Below, one piece after another: positions 36,801 through 43,997 of a DNA stretch of 64,000 nt; the stretch's first letter is position 1; each line of letters opens with the position of its first letter. The notes under the pieces were generated by a model. It was not told the origin of the DNA. It made no database searches and saw only the letters and a program-made list of their open reading frames with translations. Where the stretch lies: assembly GCF_004827385.1 (NCBI RefSeq), contig NZ_SRXN01000029.1:29378-93377 (forward strand), read 5' to 3'. The stretch comes from Ensifer sp. MPMI2T. GTDB taxonomy: Bacteria; Pseudomonadota; Alphaproteobacteria; Rhizobiales; Rhizobiaceae. The position numbers and the translations under genes were made by a program.

Positions 36801-37578
36801 TGATGCGCAGAGCGCCACTTTGCTTGGCCTCGTCCGCCGGCCCGTTCTCCGTCAGTGTGAACTGCCCGCCATAGACCGGCCTGAAGTCGACGACCTTGAG
36901 GTCGCCGTCGAGTTCGACGCCGAACGGCCGCTTGTCCGGCGTCAATCGTGCCCGGAGGCTCAGCGCCCCTTCCTCGTTCACCTGGTTGCTGGAAAAGGCG
37001 AAGCTGCCGGCTTCGCCGTCGAGCGCCGCGCGCCCCTCGACCTTCCATGGACCGGCAAGAGAGCGCGCCGACAGATCGGCGGAAAGGTCTGTGACACGGC
37101 GAGTTCGTCCGGTCTGCTCGTCGACAAACTCAATCTCACCATCGACGATCTCGACCTTTTCAAGAACGACCGTGCTTGCCGGGATCGACGCGCGCGGCCC
37201 ACGCGCCCAGTCGAGTGTCCCGTCCGGCAGGAGACGGATCCGCGCCTTCGGTCGATCGAGCCGCATGTCGAAGATCAGCGCCTCGCCGCTCAGGAACGGC
37301 GCAAGCTCGGCGCTCATCGAGAATTGCGCGACCTGGACGATCGGCTGGTCGCCCTCGGTGGGACCGACGCGCACGTCGTTGAGGGTCACCGTCGGGAACG
37401 GGAGGATGCGGGCATCGACACTGCCATGAACGACCACCGGCTTGCCCATGATGCGGCTCGCCTCGCGCTCGAAATCGTTGCGGAAGTTGGTCCAGTCGAT
37501 GAACCATGGTGCGATCAACGCCGCAAAAAGCGCGACGACAATGAGCCCGCCGATGGTAACCAGAATTCGCGCCAGCAC
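33832..37578 (-). CDS. AsmA-family protein
   Basis: 1248 residues. An N-terminal membrane anchor (ILVTIGGLIVVALFAALIAPWFIDW) is followed by an AsmA N-terminal domain (NDFEREASRIMGKPVVVHGSVDARILPFPTVTLNDVRVG) and a very long strand-rich region of repeated groove-forming type, ending in the AsmA_2 domain around 1000-1100. Relatives bridge the envelope and carry phospholipids between membranes. The last 150 residues are a charged coiled coil (RERRRVETLQSNVLEKQRLRREV ...) and a Pro-rich tail. The start is GTG at 37578. The gene stands alone, followed by a tandem hairpin repeat. Confidence 0.9.
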   Translation of the reverse strand: MLARILVTIGGLIVVALFAALIAPWFIDWTNFRNDFEREASRIMGKPVVVHGSVDARILPFPTVTLNDVRVGPTEGDQPIVQVAQFSMSAELAPFLSGEALIFDMRLDRPKARIRLLPDGTLDWARGPRASIPASTVVLEKVEIVDGEIEFVDEQTGRTRRVTDLSADLSARSLAGPWKVEGRAALDGEAGSFAFSSNQVNEEGALSLRARLTPDKRPFGVELDGDLKVVDFRPVYGGQFTLTENGPADEAKQSGALRINGEFQLTNESIRVPEYRFEAGPPDDPYVVTGEAMLDTGKDQKFLLIADGQQIDVSRIGNSGRRGKTGRDPAISLRQRIEAMLAIAADIPIPQVPGRASLKLPAIVIGDTTVRDVRLDVRPDGAGWIVENAVALLPGRTQMEASGRLNLKEQRTFRGDILVASNQPSGLANWLAGSVDPAIRKLKTAGFAATVNLTDTLQQFESLEVAAGPATLRGRIERQSFAEQQPSLSLQLKGNRIDLEALQALAGLVAGDASTGTLLQHAIAADLSADAFSAFGEEARDVQAVLTLKNGQLQAERVAIGSLSGAQLALSGRMSGGFDQPVLSAKMKLAASDLTPFLEMVGRHTAAHPALQRLIRAGPYYSDAALDVTLTAGSNEGSAPVTFGVIGTANGSKIAASYQAPDVAQALTGKGMLLEATLENPQTVVLVGQAGFDPLPFDADANGILAVKLQSTEGSKASGTLTFTTEKTSLAAKGDVDLARDHYLEGQAKLTLQTEDLEPFLLLQGIGLPQMGSGLPVTLSTDITTDDEKIALSAIEGKVDQNVFSGALAIDRKTAGKAVGELALDTLDLGWLGEGILGQFQDASIGGLSMAPVAQPAWTGLDVALNVTAKRFWPGVYGPVTGFAGKLEWKGDELALSDATGDWLGGKLEGRLQVGNANGSGFLRSRFDLKGGDLAAAGWARESGPVATGRFDLAVAMEASGATPRAMAHSASGSGTATFNGVTLNGINTAALSPLMAAADAMKTEISPDAIRKAAGQVLFTGQSVVGAIKVPFSVAGGTVRAQNVTAGDGNAAFTGEAAFDLAEQRMNGVIDLTFRPGEEALAGAEPRVRLGFGGLLDAPGVSVDVTDLSNFLSLRAFERERRRVETLQSNVLEKQRLRREVALYKARAAEREVARLRAIAEERHRQAAAAEAARMKAEAEARAAERRAAEELRLRLRQLPPHSPVAPIPPPRNVQRGNQQPPSDGNAAGENARPALNFDMLPDITVQ

Positions 37579-37646
37579 CGTGTCACATTCCCGTCTGTCT
37601 CATTCGCGCCCCTGCTCGCATCTCTGAGCGGCCGATCCCCGCGGTG

Positions 37647-39053
37647 TCAGGCAAAGATCTTGCCCGGGTTGAAGATATTGTCCGGATCGAGCGCGCGCTT
37701 GATCTGCCGCATCAGATCCAGCGCGTCGCCGAGTTCCGCCTCAAGAAACGGCATCTTGCCCTGCCCGATTCCATGTTCTCCTGTGCAGGTGCCGTCCATC
37801 GACAGTGCCCGTGCGTTCAGCCGCTCGACGAAGGCTTCCGCCCGCGCCACATCGGCAGGATCTTTGTCGTCGAAAAGCAGCCCGACGTGAAAGTTGCCGT
37901 CGCCCGCATGGCCGACGATCGGGGCGACCAGCCCGTGTGCCGCGCTATCCTCCTGCGTCGCCGCGACGCAATCGGCAAGCCGCGAGATAGGCACGCAGAC
38001 ATCTGTCGAAAGGATCGCGGCGCCCGGCACCAGCCCCTTCTGTGCCCAATAGGCGTTGTGCCGCGCCTTCCAGAGTCGCGAGCGCTCTTCCGGATTGGTC
38101 GTCCAGATAAAACCAGTAGACCCCAATTCCGACGCTATTTCGGCGAACTGGCGCGATTGCAGTTCGACGCTCTCGGCGCTGCCATGAAACTCGACGAAAA
38201 GCGTCGGCGTCTCCTGATAGCCGAGGTTCGAATAGGCGTTGCAGGCCTTCATCTGCACCGCGTCGAGCAGTTCGATGCGCGCCACCGGAATGCCCGACTG
38301 GATGGTCAGGATCACCGCGTTGCAGGCATCCGCAGTGGTCGGAAACGGGCAGACGCCGCCGGAGATCACCTCCGGTATGCCTTGGAGGCGCAGCGTGATC
38401 GACGTGATGATGCCGAGCGTGCCTTCCGCGCCAACGAAGAGCCGTGTCAGGTCATAGCCGGCCGAGGACTTGCGCGCCCGGTGGCCGGTCGAAATCTCGC
38501 GACCGCCGGCGACGACTGCCGTCACCGCCAGCACGTTCTCCTTCATCGTGCCGTAGCGCACAGCGTTGGTGCCGGAGGCGCGCGTCGAGGCCATGCCGCC
38601 AATCGAGGCGTTCGCCCCTGGATCGATCGGAAAGAAAAGACCGGTATCGCGCAGATAGGTATTCAGGTCCTCGCGGGTGACGCCGGGTTCGACCGTGCAA
38701 TCGAGATCCTCGGCATTGACAGCGAGAACGCGGTTCATCCGCATCATGTCGACCGATATGCCGCCGTTCGGCGCATTCACGTGCCCTTCCAGCGACGATC
38801 CGGTGCCGAAGGGAATCAGCGGCACGCGGTGCGCGCTGGCGATCTCGACGATCTCGCGAACCTCGGCGCTGCTCTCGGGAAAAACCACGGCGTCCGGCAA
38901 TTGCGCGGGAATATAGGTCGTCGTGTGGGTGTGCTGGCCCCGGACCGCCGCGCCCGCCTGGAAACGCTCGCCGAATCGTGCGCCAAGAAGTTCCTTCACC
39001 GCAACGATACCGCTGTCGTTTCTCGTTCCCGTTTTGATTGCCTTCAACGCCAC
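37647..39053 (-). CDS. FAD-linked oxidase, GlcD/D-lactate dehydrogenase type
   Basis: 468 residues: FAD-binding PCMH domain (LIPFGTGSSLEGHVN ... TVEPGVTREDLNTYL ... PIDPGANASIGGMASTRASGTNAVRYG) and the C-terminal oxidase domain with GHAGDGNFHVGLLF and the closing GEHGIGQGKMPFLEAE. It oxidises a 2-hydroxy acid such as D-lactate or glycolate. The start is GTG 39053 with GGGAAGGGG seven bases upstream; in-frame codons further upstream lie in a decayed RIME1-like element. No GlcE/GlcF partners are present, favouring a single-chain D-lactate dehydrogenase-like enzyme. Confidence 0.88.
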   Translation of the reverse strand: MALKAIKTGTRNDSGIVAVKELLGARFGERFQAGAAVRGQHTHTTTYIPAQLPDAVVFPESSAEVREIVEIASAHRVPLIPFGTGSSLEGHVNAPNGGISVDMMRMNRVLAVNAEDLDCTVEPGVTREDLNTYLRDTGLFFPIDPGANASIGGMASTRASGTNAVRYGTMKENVLAVTAVVAGGREISTGHRARKSSAGYDLTRLFVGAEGTLGIITSITLRLQGIPEVISGGVCPFPTTADACNAVILTIQSGIPVARIELLDAVQMKACNAYSNLGYQETPTLFVEFHGSAESVELQSRQFAEIASELGSTGFIWTTNPEERSRLWKARHNAYWAQKGLVPGAAILSTDVCVPISRLADCVAATQEDSAAHGLVAPIVGHAGDGNFHVGLLFDDKDPADVARAEAFVERLNARALSMDGTCTGEHGIGQGKMPFLEAELGDALDLMRQIKRALDPDNIFNPGKIFA

Positions 39054-39094
39054 GAAAACGCCCCTTCCCTGCAGCACCTCGCGTTCCGACCGGT

Positions 39095-39175
39095 CACGCA
39101 AGGCACCGTAACATTCTGAATTGCCGCTCGATTTTATCCCCAATTCGACGCCGAATTAAGGAATTACGCGGCGGC
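39095..39175 (+). repeat. RIME1-like element, decayed
   Basis: cgcaaggcaccgtaacattctgaattgccgctcgattttatccccaattcg... mirrors the second half of the complete copies with many substitutions. The stretch from 39176 to 39518 that follows has no gene and no recognised signal. Confidence 0.6.
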
Positions 39176-39518
39176 TGCCTCCACCCGGCGCTATGCGCAC
39201 GCGAGTGGAAAGATTGCCAAACCTCCGGGCCTGGACGCACACGCGTCTTTCCGCGATGTCACGTCGCGACGCGACGCAGCCAGATCGGAAGCGCTGACAT
39301 TTCAAGGCGCTACTGTGCAAATCGGAATCAATTTGTCCAGAAGTTCACGCAGCCTCGAGGCTTCGCACCGCACAAAATTGCCGTCGGTGGTACCGGCTTG
39401 TCACAAGTGCGCGACTGGCAGGGTCGTTGTCCATCGGTTGGCGAGCCCGTGCTCCTTGGTCATACCGCGCCGCACGATGCTATGATACATCTATCGCCTC
39501 GCTCACGGAGAAGGTCGA

Positions 39519-39953
39519 ATGTTTGGATTGCTCGCGCTCATTACGGCGTCCATCTTCTTCGGCGCCGCCATCTACATCAACGTGGCCGAGCAACCGGCAC
39601 GGCTCGGCCTCGATGACCGCTCGGCGCTCGCCGAGTGGCGGCCCGCCTACCAGCGGGGTTTCGAGATGCAGGCTTCCCTCGCCATCCTATCCGGACTGCT
39701 CGGCGCGGCGGCGTGGTGGCAGGCCAATAATGCGCTCTGGGGTCTCGGGGCGGCGGTCATCATACTTAACTGGCCCTATACCCTGTTGTTCGTCATTCCC
39801 ATCAACCGCCGCCTGGAGGCGACGCGCCCGGAAGAGGCAGGGGATGAGACCCGCGCGCTGATTATGCGCTGGGGTAAGCTCCATGCCGGCCGAAGCATGC
39901 TCGGCGCGGTTGCCGTGACGATCTATCTCATTGCCGCGCTACGCGGGTTCTAG
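39519..39953 (+). CDS. DUF1772 (anthrone oxygenase-like) membrane protein
   Basis: 144 residues with four hydrophobic segments and the family marks AAIYINVAEQPARL, MQASLAILSGLLGAAAWW and NWPYTLLFVIPINRRLEAT. ATG 39519 follows GGAGAAGG. DUF1772 proteins are inner-membrane proteins, mostly of unknown role. It precedes the ars operon by 75 bases but with a separate promoter and operator between. Confidence 0.85.
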   Translation: MFGLLALITASIFFGAAIYINVAEQPARLGLDDRSALAEWRPAYQRGFEMQASLAILSGLLGAAAWWQANNALWGLGAAVIILNWPYTLLFVIPINRRLEATRPEEAGDETRALIMRWGKLHAGRSMLGAVAVTIYLIAALRGF

Positions 39954-40006
39954 GCTCAGGGCCTGAGCTGTCATCATCTTGTCACGAAGGGCACTTATCT
40001 TTACCA

Positions 40007-40022
40007 ATAAATCTGGATTTAT
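40007..40022 (+). promoter_or_regulatory. Candidate ArsR operator
   Basis: Perfect inverted repeat ATAAATC-TG-GATTTAT, ending seven bases before the arsR start. ArsR repressors bind AT-rich dyads at their own promoter. A possible -35 TTGTCA at 39979-39984 lies just upstream with a weak -10 near 40002. Confidence 0.7.
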
Positions 40023-40028
40023 GGATAT

Positions 40029-40361
40029 ATGGAAAAGAAAACAGCCCTTGCCGCCCTTGCGGCCCTCGGTCAGGATACACGCCTCGAGGTGTTCCGCCTC
40101 CTGGTGCGCGCCGGACCGGATGGCGTGCCCGCCGGCGAAATCGCCGCGCGGCTCGGCACCATCCAAAACACGACATCGGCGCATCTGAGAGTGCTCGACC
40201 ACGCTGGCCTCGTGCGCGCCGAACGTGATGGACGGACGGTGCGTTATGTCGCCGACATGGCCGGCTTCCGCGACCTGCTCGCCTATCTCATGGAAGACTG
40301 CTGCGACGGCAATCCCGAACTTTGCCGCCCCGTCATCCAGGCCGTAACCTGCAATTGTTGA
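40029..40361 (+). CDS. arsR: ArsR-type arsenic-responsive repressor
   Basis: 110 residues, winged helix with recognition region PAGEIAARLGTIQNTTSAHLRVLDHAGLVRAERDGRTVRY. Cysteines are at 91-92 (DCC), 99 and 108/110 (CNC), C-terminal, not within the helix-turn-helix as in plasmid R773 ArsR. C-terminal cysteine sensors of this sort bind As(III) or Sb(III) and then release DNA. It heads the operon with an operator directly upstream. Confidence 0.93.
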   Translation: MEKKTALAALAALGQDTRLEVFRLLVRAGPDGVPAGEIAARLGTIQNTTSAHLRVLDHAGLVRAERDGRTVRYVADMAGFRDLLAYLMEDCCDGNPELCRPVIQAVTCNC

Positions 40362-40373
40362 GGAGGATCAATC

Positions 40374-40886
40374 GTGAACGACCATAGGCCTTTCAACGTT
40401 CTCTTTCTTTGCACAGCCAATTCCGCGCGCTCGATTCTCGCCGAGGCGATTCTTAATCGACTCGGCCAGGGCAAGTTCAAGGCGTTTTCGGCCGGATCGC
40501 AGCCCAAGGGGAAGGTTCATCCGCTCGCCCTGGAGGTCCTGCACAGCCTCAACTACGATACGTCTTTCGCGCGGTCCAAGAGCTGGGAAGAGTTCGCAAC
40601 TCCTGACGCGCCGAAGATGGATTTCGTTTTCACCGTCTGTGACGATGCCGCCAACGAGGCTTGCCCCGTCTGGCCGGGGGAGCCGGTATCAGCGCATTGG
40701 GGCGTGCCGGACCCGGCCGCGGCCGAAGGCAGCGAGCCTGAAAAACACTTTGCCTTCGCAGAAGCCTATCGGATGCTGAACAACCGGATATCGATCCTGA
40801 TCAACCTGCCGATGCCCTCTCTCGACAAGCTCGCCTTAAAGCAGCGTCTCGACGAGATTGGCCGCGATACGCCGGACGCGGGCTGA
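40374..40886 (+). CDS. arsC: Arsenate reductase/low-molecular-weight phosphatase family
   Basis: 170 residues with the phosphatase loop CTANSARS (Cys13-Arg19-Ser20) at the N-terminus and VPDPAAAEGSEPEKHFAFAEAY carrying the general acid Asp. This family reduces arsenate to arsenite using thioredoxin or glutathione/mycothiol-type partners. The start is GTG 40374 behind GGAGG. It is unrelated to the second reductase at 41590. Confidence 0.88.
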   Translation: MNDHRPFNVLFLCTANSARSILAEAILNRLGQGKFKAFSAGSQPKGKVHPLALEVLHSLNYDTSFARSKSWEEFATPDAPKMDFVFTVCDDAANEACPVWPGEPVSAHWGVPDPAAAEGSEPEKHFAFAEAYRMLNNRISILINLPMPSLDKLALKQRLDEIGRDTPDAG

Positions 40887-40891
40887 TAGCG

Positions 40892-41593
40892 ATGGCATTC
40901 GATCTTCCCCGCCGCCTCGCGGCCGAAGCGCTCGGTACCGCCATGCTCGTCGCCACTGTCGTCGGTTCCGGGATCATGGCGGACAAGCTCACGAACGACG
41001 TGGCGCTTTCGCTGCTCGGCAACACTATCCCGACGGGGGCGATCCTCGTCGTGTTGATCACAGTCCTCGGGCCGCTCTCCGGTGCGCATTTCAACCCGGC
41101 CGTGACAATGGTCTTTGCGCTCCGCCGCGAGATCGAGGCGAACGCGGCACTTTTCTATGTCGTTGCGCAGATAGCAGGCGGCATCGCCGGATCGCTCATC
41201 GCACACGCCATGTTCGAGCTTCCGATCGTGCAGGTTTCGATGACGGCCCGCACCGGCACCGGCCAGTGGACAGCAGAGGTGGTCGCCGCCTTCGGCCTCG
41301 TTTTCACCATTCTCGCCGGGCTCCGCTTCCGGCCGGATGCGATCGCCTGGCTGGTCGGGCTCTATATCACCGCAGCCTACTGGTTCACGGCCTCGACATC
41401 CTTCGCCAATCCGGCAGTCGCGATAGCGCGCGCCCTGTCGAATACCTTCGCGGGCATCCGCCCGGTCGATGTCCCCGGCTTCATCCTCGCCGAGATTTTC
41501 GGTGCATTGCTGGCGATGGCGCTTGCCGGCTGGATGTTGGCGGAGGAGAAGGCTGCAATTCCCGCGCTCAACGAGCTGAAAGGCGCTGAATGA
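40892..41593 (+). CDS. aqpS: Aquaglyceroporin AqpS (arsenite channel)
   Basis: 233 residues, six membrane helices and two half-helices with NPA signatures: HFNPAVTM (Asn68) and SFANPAVAIAR (Asn173). In Sinorhizobium an aquaglyceroporin in the ars operon replaces an ArsB/Acr3 pump and lets arsenite flow out down its gradient (established). It follows the first arsC by 5 bases and overlaps the second arsC by 4. Confidence 0.95.
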   Translation: MAFDLPRRLAAEALGTAMLVATVVGSGIMADKLTNDVALSLLGNTIPTGAILVVLITVLGPLSGAHFNPAVTMVFALRREIEANAALFYVVAQIAGGIAGSLIAHAMFELPIVQVSMTARTGTGQWTAEVVAAFGLVFTILAGLRFRPDAIAWLVGLYITAAYWFTASTSFANPAVAIARALSNTFAGIRPVDVPGFILAEIFGALLAMALAGWMLAEEKAAIPALNELKGAE

Positions 41594-42018
41594 TCATGGA
41601 CGTCAAGATCTATCACAATCCTGCCTGCGGCACCTCCCGCAACACCCTGGCAATGATCCGCAACGCGGGAATCGAACCGACGGTCATCGAATATCTGAAG
41701 ACGCCGCCGTCGCGCCAAGAACTCGTCCACATGATCGCCGACGCGGGCCTGACCGTGCGCGAGGCCATCCGCGAAAAAGGCACGCCCTATGCCGAACTCG
41801 GCCTCGACAACCCGGCGCTGACGGACGATCAGCTGCTGGATGCCATGCTCGAGCACCCGATCCTGATCAATCGGCCGTTCGTCGTAACGCCGCTCGGGAC
41901 AAGGCTTTCACGCCCGTCCGAACTCGTGCTCGATATCCTGCCGGACACGCACAAGGGGCCGTTTAGCAAGGAGGACGGCGAACAGGTGCTCGACAGTGAA
42001 GGCAAGCGCATTGTCTGA
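41590..42018 (+). CDS. arsC: Arsenate reductase, glutaredoxin-linked ArsC type
   Basis: 142 residues, thioredoxin-like fold with the catalytic Cys13 in [11 protein letters not shown]. An Arg triad typical of R773-type ArsC includes RPFVV and TRLSRPSE. It converts arsenate to arsenite with glutathione and glutaredoxin. ATGA overlap with aqpS; an internal ATG at 41596 is an alternative start. Confidence 0.95.
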   Translation: MIMDVKIYHNPACGTSRNTLAMIRNAGIEPTVIEYLKTPPSRQELVHMIADAGLTVREAIREKGTPYAELGLDNPALTDDQLLDAMLEHPILINRPFVVTPLGTRLSRPSELVLDILPDTHKGPFSKEDGEQVLDSEGKRIV

Positions 42019-42718
42019 TCTGTCTGCAGCATCCCCGGAGCACCTGCGCCAGCCCGACAGGGAGGCACTGCGCCCGCCATTTTCGACGCATCCGCCACGC
42101 ATCCTTATCCTCTACGGCTCGCTCCGTGCGGTTTCCTACAGCCGGCTGTTGGCGCAGGAAGCGGCGCGTCTGCTTACGCATTTCGGCTGCGAGGTGCGCA
42201 TCTTCGATCCCGCCGGCCTGCCGTTGCCGGACGGAGCGCCCGCAAGCCACCCCAAGGTCCACGAGCTTCGGGAGCTTTCCCAATGGTCGGAGGGCCAGGT
42301 CTGGGTGAGCCCGGAGCGTCATGGCGCCATGACCGGCATCATGAAGGCGCAGATCGACTGGATACCGCTTTCGGTCGGCTCGATCCGGCCGACACAAGGG
42401 AAGACGCTGGCCGTCATGCAGGTGTCCGGCGGATCTCAATCCTTTAACGCCGTCAACCAGATGCGGGTGCTTGGCCGCTGGATGCGGATGATTACCATTC
42501 CCAATCAGAGTTCGGTCGCCAAGGCGTTTCAGGAATTCGACGCCAACGGCCGCATGAAGCCCTCTTCCTACTATGACAGGGTCGTCGATGTCTGCGAGGA
42601 ACTCGTCAAGTTCACCCTCCTCACCCGTGACGTCTCGGACTACTTGACCGACCGCTACAGCGAGCGGAAGGAGGAGGCCGCTAAGCTTGAGCAGCGGGTC
42701 TCGCTAAAGTCGATTTGA
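41996..42718 (+). CDS. arsH: ArsH, NADPH-dependent FMN reductase
   Basis: 240 residues: flavodoxin-like domain with the FMN loop [22 protein letters not shown], and [47 protein letters not shown], all hallmarks of ArsH. It oxidises trivalent organoarsenicals and gives resistance. It starts with GTG inside the 3' end of arsC (23-base overlap). Confidence 0.95.
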   Translation: MKASALSDLSAASPEHLRQPDREALRPPFSTHPPRILILYGSLRAVSYSRLLAQEAARLLTHFGCEVRIFDPAGLPLPDGAPASHPKVHELRELSQWSEGQVWVSPERHGAMTGIMKAQIDWIPLSVGSIRPTQGKTLAVMQVSGGSQSFNAVNQMRVLGRWMRMITIPNQSSVAKAFQEFDANGRMKPSSYYDRVVDVCEELVKFTLLTRDVSDYLTDRYSERKEEAAKLEQRVSLKSI

Positions 42719-42724
42719 CGCTGC

Positions 42725-43912
42725 AGCGCGGCGCTAATCAGACGCATTCTCGCACCCGATATCGCACGCGACCTCAAATGGCCGGAGCAATGGGTCTTCG
42801 CCGCCCTCTCCGTCGCCCTGCTGCTCGGCGGTCTCCTTGCGCCAACCGCTGGGAAATGGTCGGACCGCTTCGGCGCCGGCCACGTCATGACGCTTGGGTC
42901 GGCCGGCGCGGCCGTGGCGCTCTTTGCCTGCGCGGTCGCGCCAGGCCGCACGGCCTTCGTTCTCGCGCTCGTGGCGATGGAACTCGCGTCTTCCTTTGTG
43001 CTCTATAGCGCCGCCTTCGTCGCAATCGTCCAGTTCGGCGGCAGCAATGCGCAGCGAAGCATCACCCATCTAACTTTGATCGCCGGCTTCGCCTCGACGC
43101 TCTTCTGGCCGCTGACGAGCGCGATGCATCAAAGCCTCTCCTGGCGAGAGGTTTACGCCGCCTTTGCCGCGATGCACCTTGTCCTCTGCCTGCCGATCCA
43201 TGCCTGGGTCGTCCGGCTGACGCGCCGCGCCGCAGTCGCCGCTCCGTCCTTCCCTACGATTGCGACGGCGCCCCACGAACGACCGATCGCCGTCGCATCG
43301 CAAGACCGCTCCAAGGTTTTCCTCCTGATGCTCACCTGTTTCGCGGTTGAAGGCTTCGTCCTGTCGTCGATCCTCATCCACATGGTGCCTTTGACGGCAG
43401 CGCTCGGAATGGGGACGGCCGGCCTTGTCGTCGCCAGCCTCTTCGGACCGGCGCAGGTCGCAAGCCGGCTGGTCAACATGCTGTTCGGACGCGGACTCCG
43501 GCAGACCTGGCTTGCGATCATCGCGGCGACCTTGCTGCCGCTCGCGCTCATGGTGCTCCTGACGACGACCCCGTTTATCCCTGGCGCAATCGTCTTCGCA
43601 ATCCTGTTCGGACTTGGCTCCGGCCTGACCAGGATCGTCGGCGGCACGCTGCCGCTTGAATTGTTCGGCCGAAAAGGCTACGGCGCCCGGCTTGGCTGGG
43701 TGACGGCCGCCCGGCAGATTTCTTCGGCGCTCGCCCCCTTCGCCCTGGCGATAGCGATGGCCGGAACGGGCGTCACGCCATCGCTCTGGGCGATGGCCGC
43801 GCTTGCGGGGGTCGGCGCGCTGACGTTTTCAGGGATCGCCTTTATCACGCGAAGGTCCGAAAGCGCTGCCGCCGGAGACCGGACGCAGGCAGGTGGCGAC
43901 GTTGCCGCATGA
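42725..43912 (+). pseudogene. MFS transporter lacking its N-terminus
   Basis: From 42737 the sequence reads LIRRILAPDIARDLKWPEQWVFAALSVALLLGGLLAPTAGKWSDRFGAGHVMTLG..., the usual MFS loop before helix 2, but helix 1 and any proper start codon are missing; the frame hits the arsH stop immediately upstream. The ATG at 42887 would lose two more helices. The rest, to 43912, is intact with about 10 spans. The junction (cagcgcggcgctaatcagacgc) resembles part of a RIME1-like palindrome, suggesting loss by element-associated deletion. Its place at the end of the ars operon suggests a former arsenical exporter (ArsK- or ArsJ-like); this is inference. Confidence 0.75.
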
Positions 43913-43918
43913 CGAATT

Positions 43919-43950
43919 TGCGCGTCCGATCGGACGCGCGGCGCTGTAGG
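43919..43950 (+). repeat. RIME1-like half element
   Basis: GCGCGTCCGATCGGACGCGC is a perfect 20-base palindrome (43920-43939), followed by GGCGCTGTAGG, the end of the first RIME1 palindrome. It lies just after the truncated MFS gene. Confidence 0.7.
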
Positions 43951-43997
43951 AAAAGCGTGTAACGGTTCCGGTCGCGTCAAGACGACGCGACGAGGTC

